Shown piece by piece: positions 36,901 through 51,699 of a DNA stretch of 64,000 bases. Under the pieces are notes generated by a model, which was given only the letters and a program-made list of their open reading frames with translations, did no database searches and was not told the origin of the DNA. Source of the DNA: Trileptium ribeirensis (Eukaryota > Nematoda > Enoplea > Enoplida > Thoracostomopsidae); the NCBI GenBank assembly GCA_030248225.1, contig JASANE010012752.1, positions 58,587 through 122,586 on the forward strand. Direction: 5' to 3'. The translations under genes were made by a program, and so were the position numbers. Position 1 is the stretch's first letter. Each line of letters begins with the position of its first letter.

Positions 36901-39390
36901 ATGGCTGCACAGGTTTTGTGTTCTTATCCTCATAGTCGCGGATGTATTCACTGCATTCACACTCTGTGATTTAACCTGATGTCGTATAAGGATTGAGGCA
37001 GGTGTTGGTATCAAATGCTAGCTCGTAATAAATTTTATCTCCGTTAACCTAACATGACACCAACCTAAAACCCTAATAAAAGAAGTACAGGACGTCAAAT
37101 TTTATATTGCTTAATCATATTTGTTTGAAAGCATTTTACTTAGCAAATATTTGGAGTGAAGATACTATTGAATAGTGCGCAGCCTAGATAACTTGTCATG
37201 TATTTAATGCTATTGTCCATAATATGGTCACTAGAAAAGCTGGTTTACATATTTACAGTGCATATCTTATAGAACAATCCTGTTCACATAATATAATGAA
37301 AGTATGCCATTCACTACATAATGATCGTAAAACAACTGGAAATTTGGAGCCAAAAACGGCGTCTTTGTAGCTACAACTGATGACTGTTTGACGGTTTTTG
37401 GCACAAATTTTCGCAATGCGAGTGCCTTTAGGCTGTATAACTATGACCATACCATTGATATTGCTCCAACAACAACTAAGCCAGCGAACACCGTGTGTAA
37501 AAACCTACTCTGAGCCAAACTTTTCTTTGTAAATTTGATAGTGATTCAGCAGTTAATTTTATGGACTTTCATTGGGCTCATATACCCTATTTATATGACG
37601 TTATATCGTCGAATTTATATAACAAATACCCTTTTGTGATTACTCTGTCCATTATTTACTTCAACTTAAGGTCCAGGAATGGAACCATTTTTTCAGGTCA
37701 AAATAAAAGTAATTAATGTCGTCACATCTACATCATTGTAATAAATGAATCACATGTTATAACGTTGAACGACAAATCTTTTAAATGTATTGAACGTATC
37801 TTGGAACTAAATAGTAATTATGTTTTTGAAGTAGTAAGCTGTTAGTGCTTCTAAATCCAACGATCTAGAGGTCCCTATCTACCGTAATAGTGAATATAAC
37901 AATACCGTTGCTTCGTATTTACACTAAAATATAAAGAGAGCAAAAAAATTTAGGTATATCTCTGAAACTATAGCGGGCTCATATAATGGCCTTACAACAT
38001 ATGTATATAAATGTATCCATCAATAAAATTATGTACGTATGTACAAATAAAAACATATAATCCTATAAATAAATGTATACTATTTATTTCCATCTAAACG
38101 CATAATGTATATATACAGTTGAAGTGAACCTCATGATCAGGGGTCTTGGAATCGTTGAAACATATCTATAGTTATGACGGTGGAAAAGAAAGTTTAACAG
38201 TGTAAAAAAATTTGCACTGAGTGCAATCAGTGTCCCACTCTAAGACAAACCGTTATTGTTAATGTTTTAAGACAAAATTATGCTGTATATATATACAAGA
38301 GATTGTATTAGTCACATGAGACATGACAATTTCATCACACCCAACAATGTTATTTTAACGTTCATGATTTAAAACTCAGCAAGATCATTTAAGACATGAT
38401 AAAATGTCGCCTACGATGGAATTCAAACACATTCTACTACGATTTCCGCAGCCTTACTATAAAATGTTCCTAAAAATTTGATAAAGTATTTGGTCATTGA
38501 GGTTTAGCAACGTCCATTAAAATATGAGCACTTAACACTCGAAAATAAATTCTTACCAAAAGCGTCTGAAGTTGAAACTTTCCGGCAAATGTACGGATTC
38601 CAATAATGTTAAAACATTACATTGAATACCTTTCAAAAAAATTATGCACAAGCACACTGTGCCTAATGTACAACAATGCAGAATTTTTTCTGAGGCACGA
38701 AATATTTATCTTCCTCAAAGAATAAGTATAAGGAGTGGTATGACATAATACCATTAGTCGAATTTGAATGCAACCACTACACAGCGTTTTACTAGCATCC
38801 AGTAGCCCATTGGCTAAAGCCAAAGTCGCGTTTAAAACTATCGACTCGAAATTGTTGCGGGTAACCGTAAATAATTGCAGTGGTATATCTTGGTTGTCGT
38901 GTCACACAGGAGTCAACGCACTATTGTTGCACAGCTACATGTCACTTCAACAATATGATGTGTAAAATGGTTGATTCTGTGCTTCTTCTGTCTGATCAAT
39001 GGCGGCTTAAAACTGAAAATTGATATTTCAAGCGTTTAGATCGAATGCGGGCTCTGAAATCAGACGAAAATATAGCTAATATTTAACCCCATTCTTACCG
39101 ACGTACTTTTGGCATCTCAATACTTATTTTGATATTTTTGAAAATGAAGCTATATATAGTTGAATCACACAAAATCATCAAACCTAGCACAGATAGAAGT
39201 ATATATCTGACATGTGTAGTGGCTTCAACAGGTCAGTTGTCGCCGGAAGTTTTTATAACAAAGATTTCTAGTGGCCAAAATTTACAAATTATACATTTTC
39301 TGAACATTCTTGATAATTAGCAAAAGAAAGATAAAGTAGGCATGACAATTTTCAGTTTGGTATTATAGTGCGTAAGGGAAATCTAATCAG
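33963..39390. other. Intergenic, with one short repeat fragment
   Basis: No gene supported. At 35085-35135, CCAAAAGCAGAAAAAGGCAC and then AAGGAATTATAT match the repeat edge near 61275-61310, so this is a short stray copy of that family. The rest is AT-rich. Confidence 0.45.
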
Positions 39391-39394
39391 GTAC

Positions 39395-40010
39395 ATTGCG
39401 ATGGTGTATGCATTACACAAGTGTTAAAACCAGGTCAAAGCTATTCCGATGATCAAATGCTGCAAGTGACGCAATTGCTGGCTCTAAAAACTTGCTTGGA
39501 TTATTCTATAACGTCAGTAGCGGATCCCGCATCGCCGTAAAGGAAGCGGGGCTGTCAGTAAGCATTCACATCCAGGAAGCAAACTGTACCTTCGGCTAAG
39601 ACCGCCCAGCCCGTCGTAAAGCTCCATGCCCCCACCCCGTGAGCAGAATCCGCCCATACGCTGTAATAGTCCTCCATTAATCAGTGTCTAAGGTGTGCGA
39701 AAAAACATTAACAATGGTAGTTCGCACTATAAAAAGTTTGGAAAACTTTGCGATTGGGGAAGGCGGTTTTCCCTCCCGGCTGATTTTTATTCTCGTTCTT
39801 TCACTTGGCTAATGTGATGGGTGGTCGCCCGCAACCCCAGGCCCCCCGATGTCTGCGACTGCATGAGGTGGTTTCATCAGTTGCCGCGTGTCTAGTCAGT
39901 TTTGTTACTAATGTATACGTTACATAAGCGTTAAACCTGGATCGCTATAAGGCATACCGACGATCCAATCCAGCAAGCGATGCAGCCACCCGTTCTAAAT
40001 AATGACCTAA
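39395..40010 (+). repeat. GC-rich block between two diverged direct repeats
   Basis: About 100 bp at 39405-39505 (GTATGCATTACACAAGTGTT..., CCGATGATCAAATGCTGCAA) recurs at about 39910-40005 (GTATACGTTACATAAGCGTT..., CCGACGATCCAATCCAGCAA). Between them lie C-rich pieces (GCCCCCACCCCGTGAGC; GCAACCCCAGGCCCCCCG) and an A/G-rich GGAAAACTTTG core like other dispersed repeats here. Origin unknown. Confidence 0.5.
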
Positions 40011-42930
40011 ATTGTGCCATGAAATGGATTTGATACAAATCTAAGCAAAGGGTTCCTGACATTTCTCAATTAAGCAGGTTCATAAATTAAGCTGTTAGAT
40101 TTAATTAATGCCACTTAAACAACTGGAATTACACAAGAATCTGTGCATTTACAGCTAAAACAAAACATACATAGAACTTCAATATAGTGTTATGTATATG
40201 CCTATGATGTAGCCAGTTGACTTAAACCGCGCAACAATTTCATTACCGACTTACCATTTCTTTGCTAAGAGAAATAAAAATAACTAAAATGAATTTTTCA
40301 CAAAAAGTGTGTTGTGTTTAAACTATAGTAAATTTTCAAGTTCTACGTTGCAAACGCGACGAACGAACGAACAATAATTATATTTTGCGTTTGCACTGAA
40401 ATTCTAATTTTAAATTTTTGTAATTTGTTAGACTTCTACAAATAACTAGTATTCTGTGCAAATTTTGCATTTGCTACGAACTCTCTGAGGCTATTATAAT
40501 TCTGTATATTTGACTAGTCGTTATATAGGATTTAATAAAATGCGAAGTTTGAAAGAACGTATAAAAAGTTTTCAGAATAGAAATCATATGTGTAACAAAC
40601 AGTCGATATTTTGAGCAAAGCGTAAAGCTTTTGACGTCAGTTTGGCTATATACTATTTTAAAATTAAAATTTTACTGCAGTTGAAATTTCAATCTCGACT
40701 CAATTATATATAATTTAAAATTTCATATATTTATATTAATTTAACCACGCTCCCATGCACATATAATTCCATATATCGCTAATATGAAGGGTAGTCCGCC
40801 TATAAGACGAACATCCTTAACGATATATGGGCGGTTATAACTTTATGACGCCGCAAAAAAACCATGCCATCGACTGGTGACAAAACGAGGTGTTAACCCT
40901 TCTGCGAAGCCGCATATCGCCTTACATTTCTTATAGGGCGGTAGTATATTTGTACCAGCCAGCAGTTGATAGTGTACAAAATTCAAAAATATGAACAATC
41001 TTTATAGTTCATCGCTCTACTGTTGAAAAGACCTATCACCATATGTAATATTAGCATTATTTTTTACAATCTTTAGTTGCACATTTTGCTATTATAATCA
41101 CAAGTTTAACACTGATGCTACAATAATTCCGATTAGACAAATATTGTATGTTTTTGAGACATATTTACGTTTTCTCAAGACACATTAATATTATATCACT
41201 ATTACTACGTATTTTGGAATAGCTATATTTAGTAAAGTGGTTTTGTAGCAATTTATACGCTACGAACCAAAATAATCAATTCCTTAGACGCTGCTGCATT
41301 TGTTTGAAATGCCAGAAGTACAATAGTTACACATTTGAAATTGATTGAAGCTTGCAATGATAGCTGAATGGTTCTGGCGGTAAGGTTATGTTAGTTTTCT
41401 CCTAGTGCGTTTGAGTGACGCTTAAAACTTTTACTTTTACAACAGCTAATTTAGCCATCAAAATTCCTTTATTTTATCAGGATACTTAATAAATTTTGGC
41501 AGCTCGGCGCTTAAGTTTTATTGGGGCGATCAAATATTTTTCGTGAATACACTGGCTATCATCAACCCAACGGCGACAGCGAAGCGCCTGGTTGCACGCT
41601 TTATAAACTAATATTACTAATTATAACTAGTTTCAGTCTTCCAGTTACTGGACTTTTGTACGTAAGTGCAAGATGAAGATACATTACATTTACTTATGAT
41701 CTTGATTAACATTTGACTTGTGTAGTGAGCTGCTGAAAATATCTGAATTATAAATGTAGGTATGTGATAGAGGAAGAATTCACTACATATCTTAAAATAG
41801 CACTTTGCCTTGCGTTATCACCACAATTTATTGAAACTGCTGATCGCGTTCCAACCACAATTCGTCGCATCGTTTGCTTTTGTGCTGCTATAGTGCTTGC
41901 TCAGTTTTCACACGCACAAATGAATGCGTTATGCATAGAAACTTGAGTAACAAGAGTTGGTACTAAATTGATGTTTCCAGAGATTTTGCCGCCAAAGCAA
42001 TGTTTAACTGTATGAAATATTTCACCGTGAAATAACGTTCAACCATTCGTATAATATTCTAATCTACTTGATCCATATCGACACGAGGTAGAAACAAGCA
42101 ACCTGCGTACTATTCGAGTGATCGTAGTTTTGTCGTGACAGCGTACCTCAAGTTATAGATAGCAGAAAGCAGCATAATATATGCAAGGAAATATTAGTAT
42201 ATTGCATAACAGCGGCTTCACGCTGCGGCACACAGCAGTTACACGAGAAGCTCAATCAAATATGTGCATGTGTTACACTATCGCAGACAGAGAAAAATGA
42301 TGTAACTTCCACTTGAGGCAAAATACGACAAAATTTAAGTCCCAGTGTTTTACAAATTACGGATTTAAAAAAAAATTTAGAAAAGGTTAGGAAAAAATTT
42401 AAAGTTATTTTGTATTTATATTGTAGATATATTTTCAATTCCGTAGCAAATGTTAGGTGAAGCAAACGAGCCAAATGTACTAAAAATCTGCAATAAAAGT
42501 TATTTTTTCTACAACAATTGTTGCATTGAACATTTTCGAATAACAACTTGTATTTCTAAGGTTCGCGCAATTATATAATTTGCCTGAAAACATTTTATAA
42601 GATACGTGAACTTCATAACTTCCTAAAAACAGTTATTTCAAGCGTTATGAGTTTTCAATTTGTAAAAGAAAAAAGCATTGAAAATAATGAAATAACAAAA
42701 TTTAATTTTCAAATTGCTATTTTGGGAGAAATTCGATCATAACTTTAAAACTACGTACCTTACTGAATAGTCAGATTCAATTTGCTTAACAATCACGATA
42801 TCCGAAAACACAGTTACAAAATATAAAGGCATGCATTGTATTTACGAGTTTGTCTATAACCTGTAAAGATGAAAGGCTTTCTCTATCCTGTTATTAAAAC
42901 CTACCCGAATATTTCCAACTAATTTATGTC
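40011..42930. other. Intergenic, nothing recognised
   Basis: AT-rich. An A-rich stretch at 42295-42410 (AAATTTAGAAAAGGTTAGG) resembles the core of the dispersed repeats but has no GC-rich ends. No gene seen. Confidence 0.45.
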
Positions 42931-43140
42931 CAATTACGTTGGACCTTTAGTGCAATAAATTGGAGAAAATATGCAGTGTTTGTATCAATTCTACAGATTT
43001 ATAAAAAGAAAGATAGCTGACCTATTTATGCTATTATGTTGCAAAGATATAGTGATCTAGTTGCGCCTTTAATTCCGTTAGGTTATTCCACGCTAAAGGT
43101 GCGACACCTACTTTCCGACAAAGAATTTCCATTATTAGCT
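42931..43140 (+). repeat. Dispersed repeat, single copy related to the 111-bp array family
   Basis: Order of shared blocks: TTGGACCTTTAGTGCA, GGAGAAAATATGCAGTG, TTGTATCAATTCTACAG, AAAGAAAGATAGCTGACC, TTGCAAAGATATAGTGAT, GTGCGACACC. These correspond to 23665-23860 in the same order, but here as one copy. Confidence 0.6.
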
Positions 43141-43310
43141 TAAGTGAATTATATCTTCTGGTGGTTAATATTTAGCTTTATTATATACGTGTGCTTCAGA
43201 GTGTTTAGTTCAGTTTATTACAGTATAATATTACGTTTTGCTTCGCTACATTGTCGTCAACAAAATAAAATACGTCCCTTTATTAAAATATTAATTTCAC
43301 AACGTGCGTG

Positions 43311-43375
43311 CCTTGACATCGGTGTGACCTGGGACCTTGACATCGGTGTGACCATGGTGCGAGTGACCTGGGACC
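43311..43375 (+). repeat. Short 24-bp tandem repeat
   Basis: CCTTGACATCGGTGTGACC begins at 43311 and again at 43335, and GTGACCTGGGACC recurs once more. The small open frames on both strands here depend on it. Confidence 0.8.
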
Positions 43376-46300
43376 TTTTGTCTGAAACTAAACTCATTAA
43401 TTCAGCTGGCATCGAACTCGTTTCCTGCTGACTTTGGGACATTTTTTGTGTTGCATTACATTAACTCATACGTATATATAATACAAATATAGGTACAACA
43501 AATATATTTCTGTATTTTATAATACGTTTTTCACTTCTAAATAGGTTAGCATGTTAATCACGACGAGAATTATATATTGTAACTGCAACTTTAAACGAAC
43601 GTTTTACTCGAAAAAATTTAAGTATTTTATTGTAACTTTTATTATTTATATTTGTATTGTAGTAAATTTTATTGTACGAATTATATGAAAATAATATTAA
43701 AATTTTATATAAATACATATAAAATACTATATATACAGATATTCAGCTGATGCACAGGTTAGCGTTGCATCTATATATTTACAAAATCTGTAACACTTTT
43801 AAATAAAATTTAAATTTCAGTCTAATCTAGGTTATATTTAGCTGAGAGTTTTCAAAATTTAGGACACTCTTCCTGTATATATACTATAACTCTATAATAC
43901 CAATCGATATATCAACAAAGAAGACAAAACATAATATATATTTTGAAATTATGAACCAAACGTTAGCGCATTGATTTATGTTAAGTATTTTAATTTAAGA
44001 GATATATTTAACAGTATTTTTATGTAGACTTGACATAGATTCGGACCTATAACTTTGTCGGAGTAAAGGTCAGACATTGCATCTTTAGAACTGTCTGTTG
44101 TAGGCATTTAAATTTTATTTTCTATTAAAGTTTTGCAAAACAACAATGTTAAACGATTTTATTTCGCAAATTTTTTCTCATTTTAGATCAGTACGCTCAG
44201 CTGTTTGACGATGCCCTCAAGATATTTTTGGAGTGATGATTGAAACAAATAAATAAGTGGAACACAAACTCCGGTAATATTTCTGTCGACACAGCAAATT
44301 ACCGTAGGAAATTTATGTTGGCAGTTAAAATCAATCTAGTTGGAACCAAATAAATTAAAATTTAGCCACACAGTCGAGTAACTCTTTTATGCTCAATCTG
44401 TTCAAATCAGAGGCGCAGCCAAAGGGTGTTCACAGGGGGCGTTCCCTTCCCTCCGTAGCGGAAGCCAGAAATATGAAGTACAGGTTTAGGTGCACCACCT
44501 AGCAAACCCTGTGCCTCCGCGGATGGTTCAATTGGGACCAATATACGTTGTTAAGCGTTATGTTAATGGAGTTTAGCGTGTATTTTCGTGTACACTTGCG
44601 CCGTGCGTTCAATTCACTGGGTTCTCAATGGAATAGCTCAGGCTCCGCAGTAGTTTTAATTTTAGCGTTCCAGACTCACAGCCAGACGTTCCAGGTGCAA
44701 TTCAGCAAGGCGGTCAAAATTTGTTCCCCATTATGCGAAGTATGTAGTAATTCACACATAAAAGGGTTGAGGGAGCTAGTATAGAGAGACAGTGAAAACA
44801 GAATTAGCTCTTAATAGTATTGTGACATCCCTTGTTACGATGAGCTTTCTACAAAATCAATTTATATTATATCTAACGTTGCAAAAATACAAAAATTAAG
44901 AGACATGCGTAACAAATACATATAAGCAGAAGCTAACTATACAAGCACTTAAAAGTCGTAGTACCGAAAAGTCTGCAGATCACATCTTATTATGAAAATT
45001 CTACATTGCATGGTTTTTGCATTAGAGTATTCTACGGATTGTGTACGATTGCCATTACGATTACGATATCTACACCGAATTCTGATGATGTGCCACTCGA
45101 ACGAGAAATTCATAGCTCCTTAATTGATGTTTGCAACAACCTCGAACGCTGACGCTGATGCAATACTGTGGCTGCTTTTTTTTGCAAAAAATATGGCATT
45201 TTATGTAGCAATTTGATTCTATATTTTTAGATTGTTCCAGACTTAATATTCACACTAGCCGATAATATAAAATAATGCATATATGCTGAAAATCACAAAT
45301 CAAGTATATATAAACAAAAAATATTGTCTTTTGTTTTACATTTTCTAAAGAAAATTATATCAGTTATTCAACATTTACGCACGGAAACAAATTTTTATCG
45401 TATAAACGTAGACGTGGATAAATCGTCAAGACGCGTAATTGGGCATACAAAGATCCATATTATACTATAAAAACGGTGCAATCACAAGTGTAGGATCTGT
45501 CGTGGCATAATGCAGCGTTTACGTTATAAAGGCCCAGCGTGTGGAAGATTTGTCTACTACTGGTCTACATAACATCGTCCAATTGTATACACTATATGCC
45601 TATATGCCAAGAAACTGTAATAAATACAACAGTGTTTGGAATGCCATGTAACTAAGGATGGTGGCTAAGCCAAACTACGGGTTTTTATCAATAGCGTAAA
45701 AGAATACAACAATACATTTTATGGCATGGTGTGCCACGTATTATAGATAATTACCATTACCTAGAGATACGTAATGAAATTAAGTATTAAAATTTTTAAT
45801 AATAGTGCTTGCGCAACCGTTGTACTAATGTATTTATGTTGTTCAATGAAAATAGTACGATTTATCATAAAACAATTTAAGCCTGAAGCAATTTTTGAAA
45901 AAATGGCACCAAAATTAGGGTGCTGAATTAACAGTATGGTATCGGAGACACCATACACTATTAAGACAAATTCAATGGTGTAGCTAATACAGCAGTATCT
46001 GAATAAATACGGTACTTATATGCACTAGCTATAAACCGCGGTAAAACCCCTAGGGTGTGTAAGATGCTATATCGTAGATGGTTACAGACACGGCAAGCCT
46101 GGACTAAACCTTCACATACCCGGCGTGTCATAAGGTAAGTATTGCATAAAACCGAGCACTGGTAAGATAAGTAAGATGTATATTACAACAAAAATGCGTA
46201 AAGTGGATCTATTGAATTATACGGAAAATTAGACGATAAGCAGCCATTAATTTGTCAATAAAAGAAAAAATAAATATTCGGCAAACTTTTAAATACGGGA

Positions 46301-49300
46301 AATGTAACCAGCCATTATAAAAGCTAACGTCATGGCTAGAATAATAGTGGCGGGTTTATAAGATTTTTTTTATCAGTTCGTTTCCAAGTAAGTACCTAAG
46401 GCTTAAATATCAATCCTGTATAGTCAAGTGACATGCTCTCTTCTAACTAAAAATTTTGAAGCATAAAAATCTCTTGCATAAACAAAACAAACTAAATCAA
46501 ATATGAATCAAAGTAGATCCGTATAATCGTGTCGCAGTTTTAGCGCTAGCGAATTAATATTTAAATATGCGCATCGTTCTTGAATGGTCATAAAATTTGG
46601 TTTTTTCTATGCTAAGCAGAATTGTATTGCCTCAACATAGACTTTCAAATTGCGATGTGGTCAATATAATGACGTGTAGTAAATCAAATACTAAACTAAG
46701 CAATGAATATTGGCTGTGTTAAAAACTGAACACAGGCTACTTAAACACCTTCAGATAACTATGCAAATTTTGCATCTACAACATTTGTTAAAGTAGTTAA
46801 ATATTATACATAATCTGTTAAGATAGCTTCTATCCAACTAAGCCATGAGCAATGTAATATAAGATTAAGCTTAATGTAACAAACCAGAATACAAAAAGTT
46901 TCAATTTTGTACTGTAGTTAGTATAAAATACCTTATTGTCTATTCTTGACAAAATTGAGTTAAATTGCAGTCGCATATTCAGGGCGTATGTATGACCTGA
47001 AGAGGTTTCATGTTTGAGTATTTGAATATGAATCCTATGAGTCCAATGTGCCTAAAAATACAATGATAAAATCACATATGATAAACCTTGTGTTTATATT
47101 CCCCGTCAGTGTGCTGACATTACGAAACTTAACATGCAATTAACCAGCTTTACATGAAACATGAAACAACAACGAAGTCATGCATGCCACTATTAATAAC
47201 GCGCCAAATGAGTAGATCATTACTGGCGTCAATATCATTATGATACCCAGGAAAATACTGGCTGAAACGATTCTACAGAGCAACTAAGCAGATGGTTAGT
47301 CAGTATACATTTGTGTTCAAGATATAATATACATAAGCTAAATTTTACAAATTAAAATTTGACTTACTACAATATATCATTAATTTTACAGTATGTTTAT
47401 AGCAATAAAATATATGTAACCAGTCGAACAAGTAGCAACAGCTAAACAGAGTGTAAACAACGGACGCAAACGAAAAGCAATCTATACTGCGTGCATACGC
47501 GAACATTACAGTGTTGCAGAAATATTTAATGACCGTGACCCAGCTTGACCTTCAGCAAATTACATATCTGTAGAGAAGTGTTGGAGATATCTGTTCGAAA
47601 ACGTTGTTGCTTGTGCGGAAGAAAAAGCGAGGTGTAGGGAAAGTCGCTGTAAAATATATATCCTAATAACCCCTCCACAGTGTAGTTAATCGAACTGCCA
47701 CCTCCGACTCGCTGTAGCTGTGGTCTCAGTCCTTTTACCAATATTTCGGGGGTTCGGAAATTATCATAGTGCCCTGAACAACAAAAACCCCTCGTCTGAA
47801 ATTTTGTCGTCCGCCTATGCACCAATATAGTACATTTGACATTATGCTTTATGTACAGAAACTGGAAATGGTTGACCTTCGGTCACTTATTAGTGTACGA
47901 AAATTGAAATTAAATTTGGAGGCAAATTATTTCTGCTGCTATGTAATGCGCGCGAACAGCTCAAACCGTCGCAGAAATGACAATTTTACAGCGCACACTA
48001 CACATAAAAGTCATTTTATACCATCAAATAAGCCTCAGATGACCTTTCTTCTAATCAATTGCAATGCATTAGTTTTATTCGCCGTTAAGAAAATAAACTG
48101 TTGCTGCTGAGGTCAACAACAGCAATAATAATGCGCGTAGTCAACAACAGCATTATGTCTGCACAATATATATTAGTATATGCAATGGGTAAGAAAATAC
48201 TCCTGTAAAATTGGCCGGTCACTATTTCCAGGCGTGCGAACATAAAGTTTGTTATTACGATTAACGTTTAAACATGTGCGACCCTCCGCAACAGTATAGA
48301 GTGGGGCAACCTCTAATCTCTCATGGATGCCTATGTATAAATATATTTAAATGATATTAAATTCCAACAAATGTTACTTGTACCCCGACATGTAGTCTAT
48401 TTTAGCAAATGTTTCGTATCACAGGTCATACTGCAATGTTTATGAGCTTGCACGCGGCTGATGCGGATTACTTATTAATGAGAACCGAAGTCCAACGATC
48501 GCTTTAGCAAGTTGAGGTTCAACCTTTAGTTTGGTAATCTTTTAATCAGCATGTGAATAAAAAATGTTGCAAACAATATTTAAGAATGGCAATAATTTGT
48601 TATCAAAGTTTGCGTTGCAAATCTATAGTTAATAATATTGCGACAGAGACATAATTGTACAAGCTGAATATAACTCTAGTAGCTGTCAACCATAAACATT
48701 CCAGATTGAATTCTTACCATGGCCTATTAAAATATAGCCCGGAATGGATTATCAATCACTGCCTAAATGCATTGATATCATTTTGATTTTATATATTAAT
48801 TTATAAAATCATGCGTACACTTATACGCAACACATATACTTCGACTCAAATACGAAATAGACATATAACGCAAACCTATACAATTCATTTCGTCGACAAA
48901 TAAGTATAATAAAAACAACTGTGAATCAAGATATTAAGCTCAATCGCAAAACATATGAGAGTTTATTGTGCTCGTAAAACAGTAACTGTTATACTGAAAA
49001 TTAAAATTTAGGTCAAACTCGTGATGATGAAAATTTTCGTATTGAAATGTAGGATTTTCGATTGAAAAAAAATAATACTCCGAATGAGTCTATGTTCTAA
49101 AATTCAAAGGGACGAACATGAATTTAATATACATTTTATTTCTATGTGTGCAGTTAGTGAAATTTATGTAGTAGCAGTAACGACAGATTCAACGCTGCTT
49201 TCCTACTCAGGTAACGTATGTGATTTAAGAATACCACTTATGAATGATGGTGATGCTTTAAACGAATAAGGTTGAAGTATTGAAAATCATCTAAATACGA

Positions 49301-51699
49301 TTTGGCAGTGAAAACACTGTCCCAGCAGAATTTCAGTAGAATTTTAGCGTAATATATGGTTTGTGTACGAGACAAAATTAAAGTATACATAAATTATAGT
49401 ATTAAATTATATAAAGTGTTTGTACTCGGAAAAATCTACGTTTTGGTTGCTTTAAAACGTGACATGTTTCTCTATATCTACGACATAACATTTTTCACAA
49501 AACATGGTATGCAACGATAAATCCAGCCTTACCAGTACATACAGCTTAAACCAAGCTTCAACATTATGCGCAATAACCTATGTTCTCCACTTGTATTTTC
49601 TATCTACCCTAAGTCTAGAGTAATCTGTTGAACTGTTATGTAGTGATCGCAAATGTTACATCGGTTGTAGAATATGTTAGCTGGTCGCAGAGAAGGAAAG
49701 TGGATTATATAAAGGTGGCTGGGTTGGGAGCCTCATTTAAAACCCGCTGCTATATTTAATAAATCCGTGATCTCTACATGGTAGCCCGACTCGATAATGT
49801 AAACCACAACTGCCGGACACAACATTTATGTAACTGCGTTGTACCGCTATAGTACTAGTATACAAAAGTTTTAAACTGAGTTTAATTATATATTTGTAAC
49901 ATAATTAGTGTGCGCCATATAATAAATGCAGTTGAGACAAATAAAGGAATTCGCTATAAAGACATTTTAACATCTCAACCGCTATGTTTTAGTGTAGAAA
50001 ATTTGCCAAAACCGAACGAATATTTACTGTAACAGCATGTTCGCTATTAACACATTCACAATAAGCACACGGCTCTGTATATGTACAAAGTATCAACCAA
50101 CAGCTGACATAAGCATACTGTAAAAAGACATCGCTATATACTCATTGAGCTACCCTCGACTCTGATGAAACTGCGATAGAAGCAACAGCCGTACCCGATC
50201 CAATGGTGCGACAGCTGCCGTAGTTGTGCACGTATGACCAGAACCCACCGCATTATAGGAATAACGCTTAAGTTAACGAATAACTATCCTCGGTTGAGCT
50301 CCCGATTTAATATATGACTGTGATAAACAGTTTACCAAATATTGTTGCTATGCGAAATAATTATATGACGTAGGCAGCGATGTTAGAATCATGTTTGTGA
50401 ATGTTTTACTACGTACCTGGTAGCCGCCACCTTGAGGCGCGTTACATTGCAGCATAAGATGATTCAGCTAGTTAGTGCGGTCTGTTACGAAGTCGGGTAC
50501 TAATCGGGTTATCTCTATGCGGATCACGTGCTTGAATATTGAAATAAATACCACAGCTTAGCTTAAGGATTAGCCTTAGCATATTGATAACTGCAAGGGT
50601 TACACCTTCAGTTAAAAATTTTGCTTCAGGAATTACTTTGGAATCCCAATATGCTAAACACCGCCGTTAAAATATATGCTCTGTGCAGTATATTGTAAAT
50701 TTAAATAAATTAAATACGCTATAAATTGATTATTAGTGTTATTATGAAATATTATAAATAATTCAGAAAATCCCACGATTTTACTAATAGTATCTGAATC
50801 GTATCCAGGTTTCCTGAGAACCTGTAATTACTGTCACTTGTCCATTTCAAGGTGTTCAAAAACTGTTCAGAAACAACCAGATTTTAATTCAAACGGCCGG
50901 ACGACGGCCTACAACTTAATATAAGCCGGTACTAGACGATTTTCTCGAGCCGAGCTGAATTATATGTATAATAGCGTAAACACGTGCAGTAATTTGAAAA
51001 GGGAAGACGTTTACGCATGAGAATTTTTTGTAAATTAATTGTGCGTTGTGGAAGTGAGCTTCTCCCAGAAATCTCTATATTAGCTTTAATTGCGGTTAAT
51101 TCGGATATATTGTGCCTGAAATTTCGGTCTGTATAAATGTAATGGTTAAAATAGAGCTTTAGTCGCACTGGTTTTAACGTCAAAAGTCCTCGAACTCATT
51201 CGTTATAAATGGCGCAACCAAGCGTTCACGCAGGTTAAGCTAAAATATTACTAGAGAGCGTAGCAGTCAAGAGATGAATCACACTAAATTGTTAATCCTC
51301 CGTCATCCGGCCCCAGGACTGTAATGGCTGGCGGGCGGCTTTTGCAGCCGTTAACAGCCCAAAATATATTATGTGTAGCTGTTGGAAGTTGACCGGCACT
51401 TAGCTAACGACCCTCAGCTGACGTCCCAAACATTCTTCGACCACCGCCGGATAGCTTTCACCACCGTTGCCCAGCACCATGTTAACTCAATCTGATTCTA
51501 TAACATCGTTGTTTACAATATCTGTATAAATGTAGCAAATAAAACGCTTTACCTCAACAAGGATCCGGACAGTGTTCATTGACGTAGCACGGCCCAAGAT
51601 TTTAGCGGTGCATATGTAATCGGTCCTTGGAAAGTAGGTATGCGCTATTGGTGACGGGCGATTACTACTAGTATCAGAGATGCGAGGATGAATCGAAGA
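43376..51699. other. Intergenic, no supportable gene
   Basis: Long AT-rich region. GC-richer islets at 44410-44530 (CAGAGGCGCAGCCA... to GTGCCTCCGCGG, possibly a hAT-like fragment), 47526-47825, 50160-50520 and 51300-51480 may be old repeat copies. A 99-codon minus-strand frame over 47526-47825 has no recognisable domain and coincides with one of these islets. Confidence 0.4.

Noticed and set aside
44411..44525. Second hAT-like MITE (CAGAGGCGCAGCCA ... GTGCCTCCG)
   Set aside because: The ends match only partly and the candidate target duplication (GTTCAAAT against GTTCAATT) does not sit at the element edge.
46048..46140. ATG followed by 24 codons and a perfect AAG|GTAAGT donor
   Set aside because: Too short, with no acceptor-side or downstream exon in phase; strong donor matches occur by chance in AT-rich DNA.
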